From Chondrus crispus (taxonomy: Eukaryota > Rhodophyta > Florideophyceae > Gigartinales > Gigartinaceae): a DNA stretch of 64,000 bases. A program made the position numbers and the translations under genes. Shown piece by piece: positions 18,444 through 26,899 of this stretch. The notes below the pieces were generated by a model. It was not told where the DNA came from. It did not search any database and saw nothing but the letters and a program-made list of their open reading frames with translations. The DNA lies in assembly GCF_000350225.1 (NCBI RefSeq), contig NW_005179137.1:47227-111226 (forward strand), read 5' to 3'. Each line of letters starts with the position of its first letter. Positions within the stretch are counted from its first letter, which is position 1.

Positions 18444-20468
18444 CTATGTGTTCTGTACCGACGAGTGAGTAACAATCGCATCATTGAAGAGCGCCATACT
18501 GTGCAGGCCCCAGGCGCAGAAGGCGCTACCTATATCACGCAGATTGTCCGGGACTGCCTCCTGTCCTTTGAAATTGTAAGGGTACTTCACACTCCTCGAC
18601 TCAGGTAGAATTGACACACGGAACACAGCAACTAGGCACTCGCCATCTCTCTCAACATCTTTGAGCTCGTGTCTGTGCAGCCTTCTGTAGAACTTCGAAG
18701 AATCGCCCGGAGGGAGTTGAAGAGTACCGGTCCCTACCACCTTCCCGGACACCATCAATCGCACGGTACTTCCCGGTTTCACAGCTTCCAGGAACGACGC
18801 ATTAGATCCCCCGGTTGTAGCTGCCTGTACAGCCATTGAGGGCTCTTCCCCACTATCAGCAATACCGCTTTCAGGTTTTCTCATATCACGTAATAACAGG
18901 ACATTGTCGGACAAGTTATTAGTATCGCTCGTGATGGAGTTTCTTGTCACGAAGGATGGTACGGAAGAAGGATCTTTACATGACCTCTTCATTGGCGCAT
19001 TAGTAGCTTCTGATAGACCGCAGTGGTTTTGGGCGATTAAACGAAGCCGTTCATGGGCGAAACGATATCGCTCAGCATCTGCCTCCACTACAGTGCACTT
19101 TCTGTTTGTCCGAATGCAAGAAGTTGCCGTAGAAAGAGTACCACCGTAAATGTCCAGAACATGACCGTTGTCTGGACAGAACGTTGACATAAGCTCAGCT
19201 AAGAGATTAGGATTTTTCTCCTCCGTCAGAATGGGTGATCTCGTTCCAGGCTTGAGTAACTTGTTAGAAGTAACTGGTACCCTAGACATTGCCGCAAACT
19301 TCCGTTTCTCTGGGGCCTGCAAAACATGGTAGGGGCTCCGTAAATCTACCTTGAACCCATCCGGTCGATGCCCTGGTGTCTTAGCGAACATGCCAAATTC
19401 ACAGGCGTTCTGAGGGAAGACGTCCCCTCGATATTCTTGCAACGTCTTGGTGTCCTTCATGATGACGTAAGGGTACTGAGGTCCGCTGAAACCCGTTTCC
19501 TTAAACGCATTGTACCATCTACTAAAGTACTGTATTGATGTGAATATAAACACCCATCCACCGAGTTTCAGTATACTTCGTGATAGTTCTGCGACGGCCT
19601 TCATTTCCGTGGTGTCGACGACATTATCATAACCGTTTCCTGCACCTGACCGGCATGATGGCGTACCGTACGGAGGGTCTGTACACAGTAGATCGAACAA
19701 TGGGCATTTGTCCGTTCTCACGGATCCATAGTATTCCTGCCATTTCATTTGATATGCTTCTATGCCAAGTTGCTTCAGGAAGTCTCTCCTTTTCATCATG
19801 AAAACCTCCCTATCGTCCGTGTAATTGACACATGTCTTAAGTCGTTCTGAGGCCTCGCTTTGAGGAGCAGCCGACTTAGCATATGCAGCTGGCGGAGGAT
19901 CGGCAGTATTCTGTTCAGCTGGATCTTTCTCGTCGGCGGATATATGTGGATCATCGGGTATAGCCGGCATTATCTCATTTCCTTCATCAGCAGTACCCTC
20001 CAGCGTACCGTTGCCCTCTGTATGAGCAGCGGCCGTGGACGTATGGGGGCCGGAAGCTTGGATACCTGGTGTACTGTTTATAGCAGGTGATGGGGCAGGG
20101 GTTGTAACATACTTGGCCTTGTACTTCTCTTCCTTGAGTGAGGCGATCTGGGGACAAGTTCGGCGATACAGTTCTAGAATAACATCCAGTATTGCTCTGT
20201 CGTTTCCCTTGTTAGTGAGCACTGCTATATCGAATTTGGTTGTGCATAGTAAATTCGCTTTCGTTGTCTCCATTTCACTTGGCCACTTATCTGTCTCCAA
20301 TAGTTCTTCGAATTTTCTTGCTTCCTGCAAAGCAGCCTTGGCCTTCTGAAACTGCTCTCCAACTACTTTGTATGATACAGGTTTGAAGTTGTGCAATCTG
20401 CACATGTCACGTACACGATACAATGTATTTACCTGAGCAAGCTCGCCATCTGCACCAGAAGCATTCAT
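18444..20468 (-). CDS. DNA methyltransferase, DPPY type (N6-adenine or N4-cytosine), 674 aa
   Basis: Predicted amino-methyltransferase acting on DNA with S-adenosylmethionine. The catalytic motif LLCTDPPYG is at residues 261-268 (DPPY 264-267). The cofactor-binding motif VLDIYGGTLST follows at 437-447, preceded by NPNLLAELM and followed by VVEADAERY (460-468). This catalytic-then-cofactor order is that of beta-class N6/N4 enzymes common in bacteria and phages; the usual DPFxGSGTT is altered to DIYGGTLST. The N-terminus (1-120) looks helical and charged, 120-210 is low-complexity, and 560-674 is a separate domain (GSTVRLMVSGKVVGTG ... YPYNFKG). It lies 3' of the ParB-like gene, same strand. 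The start is uncertain: sequence just upstream in another frame looks coding, so homologues may be ParB-methyltransferase fusions. Confidence 0.82.
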   Translation of the reverse strand: MNASGADGELAQVNTLYRVRDMCRLHNFKPVSYKVVGEQFQKAKAALQEARKFEELLETDKWPSEMETTKANLLCTTKFDIAVLTNKGNDRAILDVILELYRRTCPQIASLKEEKYKAKYVTTPAPSPAINSTPGIQASGPHTSTAAAHTEGNGTLEGTADEGNEIMPAIPDDPHISADEKDPAEQNTADPPPAAYAKSAAPQSEASERLKTCVNYTDDREVFMMKRRDFLKQLGIEAYQMKWQEYYGSVRTDKCPLFDLLCTDPPYGTPSCRSGAGNGYDNVVDTTEMKAVAELSRSILKLGGWVFIFTSIQYFSRWYNAFKETGFSGPQYPYVIMKDTKTLQEYRGDVFPQNACEFGMFAKTPGHRPDGFKVDLRSPYHVLQAPEKRKFAAMSRVPVTSNKLLKPGTRSPILTEEKNPNLLAELMSTFCPDNGHVLDIYGGTLSTATSCIRTNRKCTVVEADAERYRFAHERLRLIAQNHCGLSEATNAPMKRSCKDPSSVPSFVTRNSITSDTNNLSDNVLLLRDMRKPESGIADSGEEPSMAVQAATTGGSNASFLEAVKPGSTVRLMVSGKVVGTGTLQLPPGDSSKFYRRLHRHELKDVERDGECLVAVFRVSILPESRSVKYPYNFKGQEAVPDNLRDIGSAFCAWGLHSMALFNDAIVTHSSVQNT

Positions 20469-20484
20469 GAATGGGATGCAAGAA

Positions 20485-20678
20485 TTAAGTGAGCTGATGT
20501 GAATGAAGTTGCGAAATACTTGATAGTCCGTGTTGCTCGTGCGGGGATTTGGACGGTCTCACGACACCACTTAGCGTGCATGGTGATGCGATGAGATCGA
20601 GATGTTCAGATGTAACAATCTCTCCGATCGTGTTGACTACTCTCTGCGACAGTCGCAGCGCAGTAGTAGCAGTTTGTT
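20485..20678 (-). other. Coding-like linker in a second frame between ParB-like and methyltransferase genes
   Basis: A minus-strand frame (open from 20796) continues with natural composition after the ParB-like frame loses it: KQIACAYDGCAHQKEST, KQTATTALRLSQRVVNTIGE and TSEHLDLIASP. The frame closes at 20485, 17 bp before the methyltransferase methionine. This suggests that the ParB-like and methyltransferase frames were once one reading frame broken by two shifts, or that introns join them. I cannot choose between these from sequence alone. Confidence 0.5.
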
Positions 20679-21398
20679 TCAAGGTGCTCTCCTTCTGATG
20701 AGCACAACCATCGTAAGCACAGGCGATTTGCTTTGCTGTCGGTGTTCGGCCGTTTTTTCCGCTTTCAAACGAGCCGCCTCCTCTCGCAGACCACAAAGAG
20801 TATCGTAAAAGGTCGTTTCAATGTAATAACTAGGGGCATGCTTCCTGTTTTGATGGCGTGCAAGTTGCCGCAACACTTGCACGTTATGACCACCACTCAA
20901 TATGGTCACACTCCAAGAGAATCCACTCCATTGCGCAGGTAGCTCGTCGATGAGCTCGAGGATAGCAACAAGTCTGTGCATCCCGTCGACCACGCCGTAC
21001 CATTGCGTCCTTGTGCGACTTTTCTCACTTGCCTCCGTCTCCGTCAAACACTTCCCCTTGAAATGGTCGATCACATATCGCCGGCAGGTACCCGTCAACG
21101 GCATGAGCACTGGCATATCCGATCCCGCAGTGATACCTGGTTCGTGAGGTGCCTCACCCGCGTCGTGATTACCTTCGGCAACGGCATGGCCTCGGAACAG
21201 TACCTTCATTCGTTCTACACCTGAACGAACTATGGCTCTAACATTTGTGAGCGGTATGCAGTCCCTAGGATCAACTGTCGTGTTAGTTGAGCCCTCCATC
21301 ACGTCCGCAAACAATGCTTTTGCCGCCTCCATCCTGTTGCGCACCTGTGGGGATGGATCATTCCGAGACGCTTGAGCTGACTTCTCTTTCCGCGTCAT
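20679..21398 (-). CDS. ParB/Srx-fold-like protein with DGxHR motif, about 239 aa
   Basis: The key segment is TQWYGVVDGMHRLVAILEL (residues 132-150 from the chosen start). It matches the ParB/sulfiredoxin-fold signature Y-x-V-x-D-G-x-H-R-L-x-A. Upstream, RDCIPLTNVRAIVRSGVERM is like the I-P-L-x-x-V-R entry strand of that fold. After the motif comes LRQLARHQNRKHAPSYYIET and a charged helix. In bacteria and phages, ParB-like domains bind DNA or hydrolyse nucleotides and are often encoded beside or fused to DNA methyltransferases. The frame is open from 21521, but the first 41 residues look non-coding, so MTRKEKSAQ at 21398 is preferred. The last 20 or so residues (after about 20745) may be out of frame. 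Confidence 0.66.
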   Translation of the reverse strand: MTRKEKSAQASRNDPSPQVRNRMEAAKALFADVMEGSTNTTVDPRDCIPLTNVRAIVRSGVERMKVLFRGHAVAEGNHDAGEAPHEPGITAGSDMPVLMPLTGTCRRYVIDHFKGKCLTETEASEKSRTRTQWYGVVDGMHRLVAILELIDELPAQWSGFSWSVTILSGGHNVQVLRQLARHQNRKHAPSYYIETTFYDTLCGLREEAARLKAEKTAEHRQQSKSPVLTMVVLIRRRAP

Positions 21399-22472
21399 AC
21401 CTGATAGTGGGTTCACTTTCGTACAGAACGGGGGTCTGCAGTACGACAGAAATTTTAAATTGGGAAGGAGGGTGGCGAACAGTTTGCCGACAGAAATTAC
21501 TCTAACTCGAACCAGTAACAATTAACAGGATGGCTTGTTGCTACCGGTGTTCTGGTGCTTGTGAGCACATGGTCAATTCAATGAGATAGGGAAGTCGAGA
21601 CATACAGTAGCTCCGAATGTGCCATGAACAATTCCGAAAGAAGTACGAAATCCTGCACCTGCTTGTGGAAACTGCAGTAGCCGACCGTGCCGGACCGAAT
21701 ACTTCATTTCTGCCCTGGTGTTGTAGCGAACCAAACGAGAATTGCATACTGATACCACACGTTAATATATGCAGGACTAACAATCGAATCAGAGTGATGT
21801 CCATGATCTCCGCCTGTTCGATAATTGAACTCCGTCTCCACGCCATCAGTATGTGCAGTACGCAGCAGGAATCTTCTGGACATGTCTGCACGTAGCGTAC
21901 GTGTCCCTATACCCGCACTTTATCTACTCATTCATAGCCTGAATCTCCCGGATTTACTTTGCGGTTGAGGCTGCAACGGAAAGAACTGTCCGATCATGAT
22001 TGTGTGCTGTCCGTCAATGGCGATCATGAATTTGTGCCGTGTGGGACAGCAGAAAACGTGTCATGATTTTGAGAACCTAAAACTAAATATCAGTAATGCA
22101 TAACTCTTCTCTTGAAATGTGGAATGAAAAATCTATATTTGGACATGGTGAACATTGCGTATCAAATTTAGTGCAACATATGATTTGGGTGCAATCTCCC
22201 AAATATTTGATTCAGATATGTTTCAAACAGCGCTCTCTCAGATCTGTAAAGCTTCCATTACAGACTTCTTCATGATAGCGCAGAGACAGCAGCCAACCAT
22301 TCATAGCTCGGCGTACCTGCTCAGTGAATATCAGTATTCACGGATAGCTAAACTGGTCATCCAGCAGACATTATCTGTTCCACAGAACAGTATCGCTGCT
22401 GCTCGTGTGGAGCTGCACCCACCATCACCTGAATTCTCGTGCTGCAGTGCTTGTAGTTGATACACGCTCCAG
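21399..22472. promoter_or_regulatory. Divergent intergenic region between the transposon's two gene groups
   Basis: About 1.1 kb separates the minus-strand ParB-like/methyltransferase genes from the plus-strand DUF7869 gene. No convincing open frame was seen. It should hold promoters for both directions; only the plus-side TATA box is recognisable. Confidence 0.5.
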
Positions 22473-22481
22473 TATATAAAA
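22473..22481 (+). promoter_or_regulatory. TATA box upstream of the DUF7869 gene
   Basis: CAGTATATAAAAGG lies about 110 bp upstream of the first ATG at 22592. It is the strongest TATA-like sequence in the divergent region. Confidence 0.55.
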
Positions 22482-22591
22482 GGTAAAGAGGGTACCATCC
22501 TGGTCTCCGCGATAAAGTTCCTCAACCCATCTCAATCCACAACAACCCATCTGAACTGTTGGGGGCAACAACCCATCTCAGAACCATTCCA

Positions 22592-25500
22592 ATGACTACG
22601 ACTAGGCGTACGACTCGTGCAAAGCGCTCTATTGCACAAGCGAGTAGCTCGAGGCATAGTGAACCGTTACATACCCCTGAGTCTCGCACTGTGGCTCCCC
22701 CACGCACATCACCGCGTAGTACTGCTCGGGACTCGCAAAGCACCCCACTACGAAGCGGGAAGCGTCGCGTGCAGCTGGCCACGCCAACCACTCTACATAC
22801 CCCTGAGTCCCGCCCTGTGAATCCCCAACAAACGCCAAGGAGCAGTCGTAAACGTGGTTGTCCGCCAACAGATGCCTCACCCACTGCTCAGAACTCGCAA
22901 AGCTCAGGATTGCGAGACGGGAAGCGTGGCGCCCTTTCTGCGACGCCAGCAACTTCACACACACCACTCTCAACGCCGCCAGACACAACGCAACTCTTTA
23001 ATGTTCCCATCCGACACACTTCACCATGTCTCCCGGATTCTACCATGCGAAATCAACCCAGCCCGACCACAGCGATACGACGATCGCCCCAAAGGCGGTC
23101 ATCAAGTGTTTCGCTGGATTCCGGTACAGTGCAGCGTAAATTGTGGAGCATCCGCTCATTGGTAATTGCAGCCCGAGGGATAGCTGCGGAACCCGAAGTA
23201 GCTCCAGCTACCCCAAATGCAGCAGAATCTTCACCACCCGAACTGCAAGAAGAAGATGCTCTAGCTACGCCAAATGCCGCAGAATATCGAACACTGGAAC
23301 ATGAAGATGAGTTGTCTAAATCTAGTAGTGACGCTGAGTACCGTCCCCCTCCGCCCTCTAACACTCGAACGAAAAATGGACCCCCCTCGCAACGAAGTCC
23401 GGCCAGTCGCAGTGTTGCGAACAGCGAGACATCACCTTTTAAAAAGAGAGTATACACGTACAAGAGTCGCCGTCGCGGCAAGGGTGTGGAGAGTGTGTTA
23501 CTTAAACGACGCCGTGCCCACGCTGATGCGTTCCAAAACATGGAGGTGGATAAGTTAAAATGTTGTATCCATCGCCGTTGTTTTTACAAAGTTGACGCTC
23601 GATACGTCAAGGCTCAAGTGGAACATGTATCTTTGCTGAATAGGGCCGGGAGACGAGCTTATCTGGAGGGCTTGTTGGAAGATAACTCAGGGATGTTTTT
23701 CTTCGATGGAAAGGCGGTGTGTTATAAGTTTCTAGAGAAGTCCCTGCAGTTTTCTAGGGATTTCCAGGGCTCTGTTAAAGGCACACCGTTTAGCAAGAGG
23801 AGGTCTTCCTTGACTTCTACTGTGAGAAACTCAGAAGCTAATCAACGGGACGTGGTCATATGCTTCCTTGAACGTCTTTCAGAAAGCACAGCCGACCATA
23901 TGCCCGACCGAAACGAACAGCACTTGCCCTATTTCCAAAAAGCCCAGGTCTTCGACATCTTCCTCTCTGAGTTCAGTCGCCTCCATTCGCGCGCCCCACC
24001 CACGCGAAGCTATTTTTACGAGACATGGCAAAAGCACGTGCCCAACATCAAGGTGCGGAGGGTGCATAGGTTCACAGTGTGTTCCGAATGCGATCTCATC
24101 CAAGACCTGCTCTCCAAAGCCGGTACCGATGAGTCAGCAACTCGGCTACTTCGTGAGCGAAAAACCACTCACAACGATATGGTTGCAGCGGAGCGGTGCC
24201 AGTACCAGAAGAAGTGTGATAAAGCAGGACTGTATCCTGCTAAGTATTGCTCTATCATTCTGGACGGTGCCGACCAGTCCGCCTTCGGTTTGCCGCATTT
24301 CCTCTTCAATACTAAGCACACAAAGGGGCACAGTATCAAAGTTAAGCTAATTGGAGTGCTTGAACATGGTCCCGTGAAACATCTGTCCCTGTTCACTATG
24401 ACAGATGAATATGAGACAGGCGCGAATCACGTACTAGAAGCTCTTCATCGGACGCTGATGGTAAAGGCTGAGAAGGGCCGACTCCCGGACACCCTGTTCG
24501 TGCAGGTGGACAATTGCACTCGCGAAAATAAGAACAGATATTTCTTCGGATACATGGAATCCCTGGTTGCATGGGGGGTGTTTCAAGAAGTCTTTGTGTC
24601 GTTTCTACCAATTGGTCATACCCATTCTGACATAGACCAAGCGTTCAGCTGCACTGCTCGCCGGCTCAGGCATCATGAGGCCATAACTCTGGAAGACCTG
24701 ATCACTGAACTCGGGAAGGCATATAACCCTCCCCCTCACGTTGCTGATCTTCGCCAGATTATAAACTTCTCTGGGCTGTGTGACCAAGAAAGGTGTTTGG
24801 AAAAGCCTCAACGGTTTTCCCATTTTCGATATTTCAAGTTTCACCGTGTGGAGGGGATCCCAGAGTATCGTGGCAATTCTTTTAACACTGCATGTTCCGC
24901 GCGGGTTGGGTGTAACGACGATTGGGGCTCTCTCAAGGTTGGGCAGTGCACCGGAGGCTTCCTGAAATTTGCACCTGACCTTGCCAAAACACCACCGACC
25001 GAAGCCACATGTCCTAACGATCTTGATAAAATCAACACCCGTCTTGTGTCTGAGGAGACACGAGTGAATGACAGGAGAAAGTTAGCCCAGCTGCGGCTTC
25101 TACGCGACCGCGTGTATGAATCAAGACTGGAGAGATTCCACTGGAATCTGCGCGACGTATTTGAGATGAAGGGAAAGTATAGAACAGTTACTGATGCGGT
25201 TGATGGCTTGCAAGACGAAATTGAACATGATGAAGTTGAAATCGAGATGGAAGAACAACCCCTGCAAGACCTCGAATACGAATGTAATGACTTCGTAGCG
25301 GTACGCGGTTCTTCTTGCTCTATAGAAACCGTCCCGTTCTGGGTCGGGCGTGTCATATCAATTCACAAGGAGGATGAAGGCGTAACTACGGATCTCACCA
25401 TCCATTGGTGGGAAGTGTACAATGGTAAATGTGCCTGGACAGGTAAGTATGCACCCTCTAGGTTACATGACAGCAGGAAACCGTGGACAGAGTTTATCAG

Positions 25501-25600
25501 TGTCGCAACTGTTTTGTCCAGGTTTTCGGAGTTGAAGAAATCGAAAGAGATCAGCGCAGCAGCGGCGAGGCAAATTAGGCAGGCTCTTGGAGTTGCGTGA
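22592..25600 (+). CDS. DUF7869-type protein, candidate transposase, 1002 aa
   Basis: An N-terminal basic, Ser/Thr/Pro-rich, probably disordered region (about 1-300) precedes a Cys/His region (CCIHRRCFYKV) and HRFTVCSECDLIQDLL. The core has ILDGADQSAFGLPHF (D558), FVQVDNCTRENKNRYFFGYM (D640) and LPIGHTHSDIDQAFSCTARR (D680, D682), the pattern I associate with the DUF7869 family. Spacing of 81 and 39 residues between acidic residues embedded in hydrophobic strands is compatible with an RNase H-like DDE nuclease. The C-terminus (about 898-970) resembles a BAH- or tudor-like chromatin module (DFVAVRG, PFWVGRVISI, IHWWEV). The frame is open a little further upstream without an ATG. It is intact and lies between near-identical inverted repeats, so it is the best transposase candidate. 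Catalysis is inference. Confidence 0.8.
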   Translation: MTTTRRTTRAKRSIAQASSSRHSEPLHTPESRTVAPPRTSPRSTARDSQSTPLRSGKRRVQLATPTTLHTPESRPVNPQQTPRSSRKRGCPPTDASPTAQNSQSSGLRDGKRGALSATPATSHTPLSTPPDTTQLFNVPIRHTSPCLPDSTMRNQPSPTTAIRRSPQRRSSSVSLDSGTVQRKLWSIRSLVIAARGIAAEPEVAPATPNAAESSPPELQEEDALATPNAAEYRTLEHEDELSKSSSDAEYRPPPPSNTRTKNGPPSQRSPASRSVANSETSPFKKRVYTYKSRRRGKGVESVLLKRRRAHADAFQNMEVDKLKCCIHRRCFYKVDARYVKAQVEHVSLLNRAGRRAYLEGLLEDNSGMFFFDGKAVCYKFLEKSLQFSRDFQGSVKGTPFSKRRSSLTSTVRNSEANQRDVVICFLERLSESTADHMPDRNEQHLPYFQKAQVFDIFLSEFSRLHSRAPPTRSYFYETWQKHVPNIKVRRVHRFTVCSECDLIQDLLSKAGTDESATRLLRERKTTHNDMVAAERCQYQKKCDKAGLYPAKYCSIILDGADQSAFGLPHFLFNTKHTKGHSIKVKLIGVLEHGPVKHLSLFTMTDEYETGANHVLEALHRTLMVKAEKGRLPDTLFVQVDNCTRENKNRYFFGYMESLVAWGVFQEVFVSFLPIGHTHSDIDQAFSCTARRLRHHEAITLEDLITELGKAYNPPPHVADLRQIINFSGLCDQERCLEKPQRFSHFRYFKFHRVEGIPEYRGNSFNTACSARVGCNDDWGSLKVGQCTGGFLKFAPDLAKTPPTEATCPNDLDKINTRLVSEETRVNDRRKLAQLRLLRDRVYESRLERFHWNLRDVFEMKGKYRTVTDAVDGLQDEIEHDEVEIEMEEQPLQDLEYECNDFVAVRGSSCSIETVPFWVGRVISIHKEDEGVTTDLTIHWWEVYNGKCAWTGKYAPSRLHDSRKPWTEFISVATVLSRFSELKKSKEISAAAARQIRQALGVA

Positions 25601-25763
25601 TATGCTGGGTGGCCTCCGCTACTCGGTGGTCAGCTTGACGCAGTCAGATACGGTAGTGAGGGTGCAATGCCCTGGTAAACTTTGGTAAACGTGGGTGCAG
25701 CAGTACCAAAGGCCGGTTGCGACGCACCCTAGGTTTGACCAAAGATATTCATATCAGCTGAGC

Positions 25764-26217
25764 CTACAGCAGTAACTGGCAAAAGAGCATCTGACTGCCT
25801 CCAGTCTCTCTACTGCAATATATATGCCACAAATGCGCATTACCATAGATATTTCTCCAGCGCACACCCCACCATACTGCAACTTTAGTTGTTTGAGGCC
25901 CGACATGTAGTTCGTTGATGTGAGCAAGTAGCGAAGGTTCCTTCGAGGCAGACATAACTTTTATTTCTCTTCAACCTTTCCTAGATCTACGAAATGCACA
26001 TATTAAGGCGGAACAAATTACCAATATGTATTATCACGAAGCCACACTCCCTTGATGATATTGACCACCTTATCAATTGACTTGGCAGTGGCTGGATGTG
26101 CAATCAACGGTACAGCCGATGGGTTCCACCTCACCAGTGAGGGGGGGTTGTCCACCTTCAGCTCCTGATTTTCTGTCAGACGAATATCGGCTGGGAGTTT
26201 ATCTCCCAATTTGACTT
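25764..26217 (-). other. Possible small inward-reading gene beside the right TIR
   Basis: A minus-strand frame (start possibly inside the right inverted repeat, stop at 26018) reads VKLGDKLPADIRLTENQEL, VDNPPSLVRWNPSAVPLI and IDKVVNIIKGVWLRDNTYW. It has natural composition and a TGGTAATT donor-like sequence at its end. A second frame at 25955-25764 reads NELHVGPQTTKVAVWWGVRW. They could be two exons of a short gene or remnants of captured sequence. No family recognised. Confidence 0.3.
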
Positions 26218-26219
26218 GG

Positions 26220-26650
26220 GCTTGGAGTTCGCGACGCGGGAGGGGGGGGGTGGACGTGACGATACGGGTCATCGTAGTGGGTCGGGGAGGCTTGAAGTGG
26301 GCCACAATCGCCAACTTCGAGCAAGTCCAGACAGAATTTAGGATTAAATTCTGTCGGCAGATTGTGAACAGGTATCAAATTTTTATATAACATAAATTGT
26401 ACTGCAATTTCCAAGTAAAATTGTATGATAATTTTTTTGATTTGGCCTATACAGAACCCCCCATCCCCCAGATTTAGAGAGTACATGTTGGACGATAACT
26501 TCTAAACTATTTTGGTTTGTCCACTTCTGTTTTCTGCATATCACTACTACTGCTCTAAGCTTTACAACCATATAAAAATATCTGGAATCCGAAGGGGTGC
26601 CCCTGGTACTGTTTGGTATCCCAAATTCTGGTTACCACCAAACCAGTGTT
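26220..26650 (-). repeat. Right terminal inverted repeat (about 431 bp)
   Basis: Inverted copy of 17570-17994, ending AACCAGTGTT and followed by the target duplication CAAT (26651-26654). The inner end differs by small indels in a C-rich run. Confidence 0.93.
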
Positions 26651-26888
26651 CAATGCAGGCACTATTTCGTATGCACAGAATGAATCGATCAATCGTCGTA
26701 ACAAACATGTTGATGTGAAATACCACTATGTACGAGATGCAATTAAGAGAAACGTCATTTCTTTGTCACATTGCCCGACCACTTCCATGCCTGCAGATAT
26801 CCTGACGAAAGCAGTTGGGCGAGTTCTGTTCCAGAAGTTTGTAGAACTTCTAGGGCTTGCAGTAGGTACTTCTGGTAAAAGCATGTGA
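26651..26888 (+). pseudogene. Copia family B, copy B1, RNase H C-terminal end
   Basis: Resumes the B1 polyprotein interrupted at 17569: AGTISYAQNESINRRNKHVD, then KYHYVRDAIKRNVISLSHC, PADILTKAVGRVLFQKF and the C-terminal GKSM stop. The matching uninterrupted sequence is at 50076-50312 (copy B3). A polypurine tract, GATCAAGGGGGAG, follows at 26887-26899. Confidence 0.92.
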
Positions 26889-26899
26889 TCAAGGGGGAG

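Larger units (their letters stand above)
17570..26650. mobile_element. 9,081-bp DNA transposon with DUF7869, methyltransferase and ParB-like genes
   Basis: Ends are AACACTGGTTTG... and its inverted complement ...CAAACCAGTGTT, forming inverted repeats of about 425 bp (17570-17994 and 26220-26650). The flanks are CAAT on both sides (17566-17569, 26651-26654). Removing the element plus one CAAT restores the copia RNase H segment C-D-N-A-G-T-I. Cargo: on the plus strand a DUF7869-type protein (22592-25600); on the minus strand a ParB-like protein (about 21398-20679) and a DPPY methyltransferase (20468-18444). The two groups diverge from a region of about 1.1 kb. A 4-bp duplication with long inverted repeats fits a cut-and-paste element. 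I cannot place it in a named superfamily. Confidence 0.9.

Noticed and set aside
18444..21398. Bacterial contamination or a prophage
   Set aside because: The methyltransferase and ParB-like genes lie between TIRs inserted in a eukaryotic copia frame with a target duplication, so they belong to the eukaryotic sequence.
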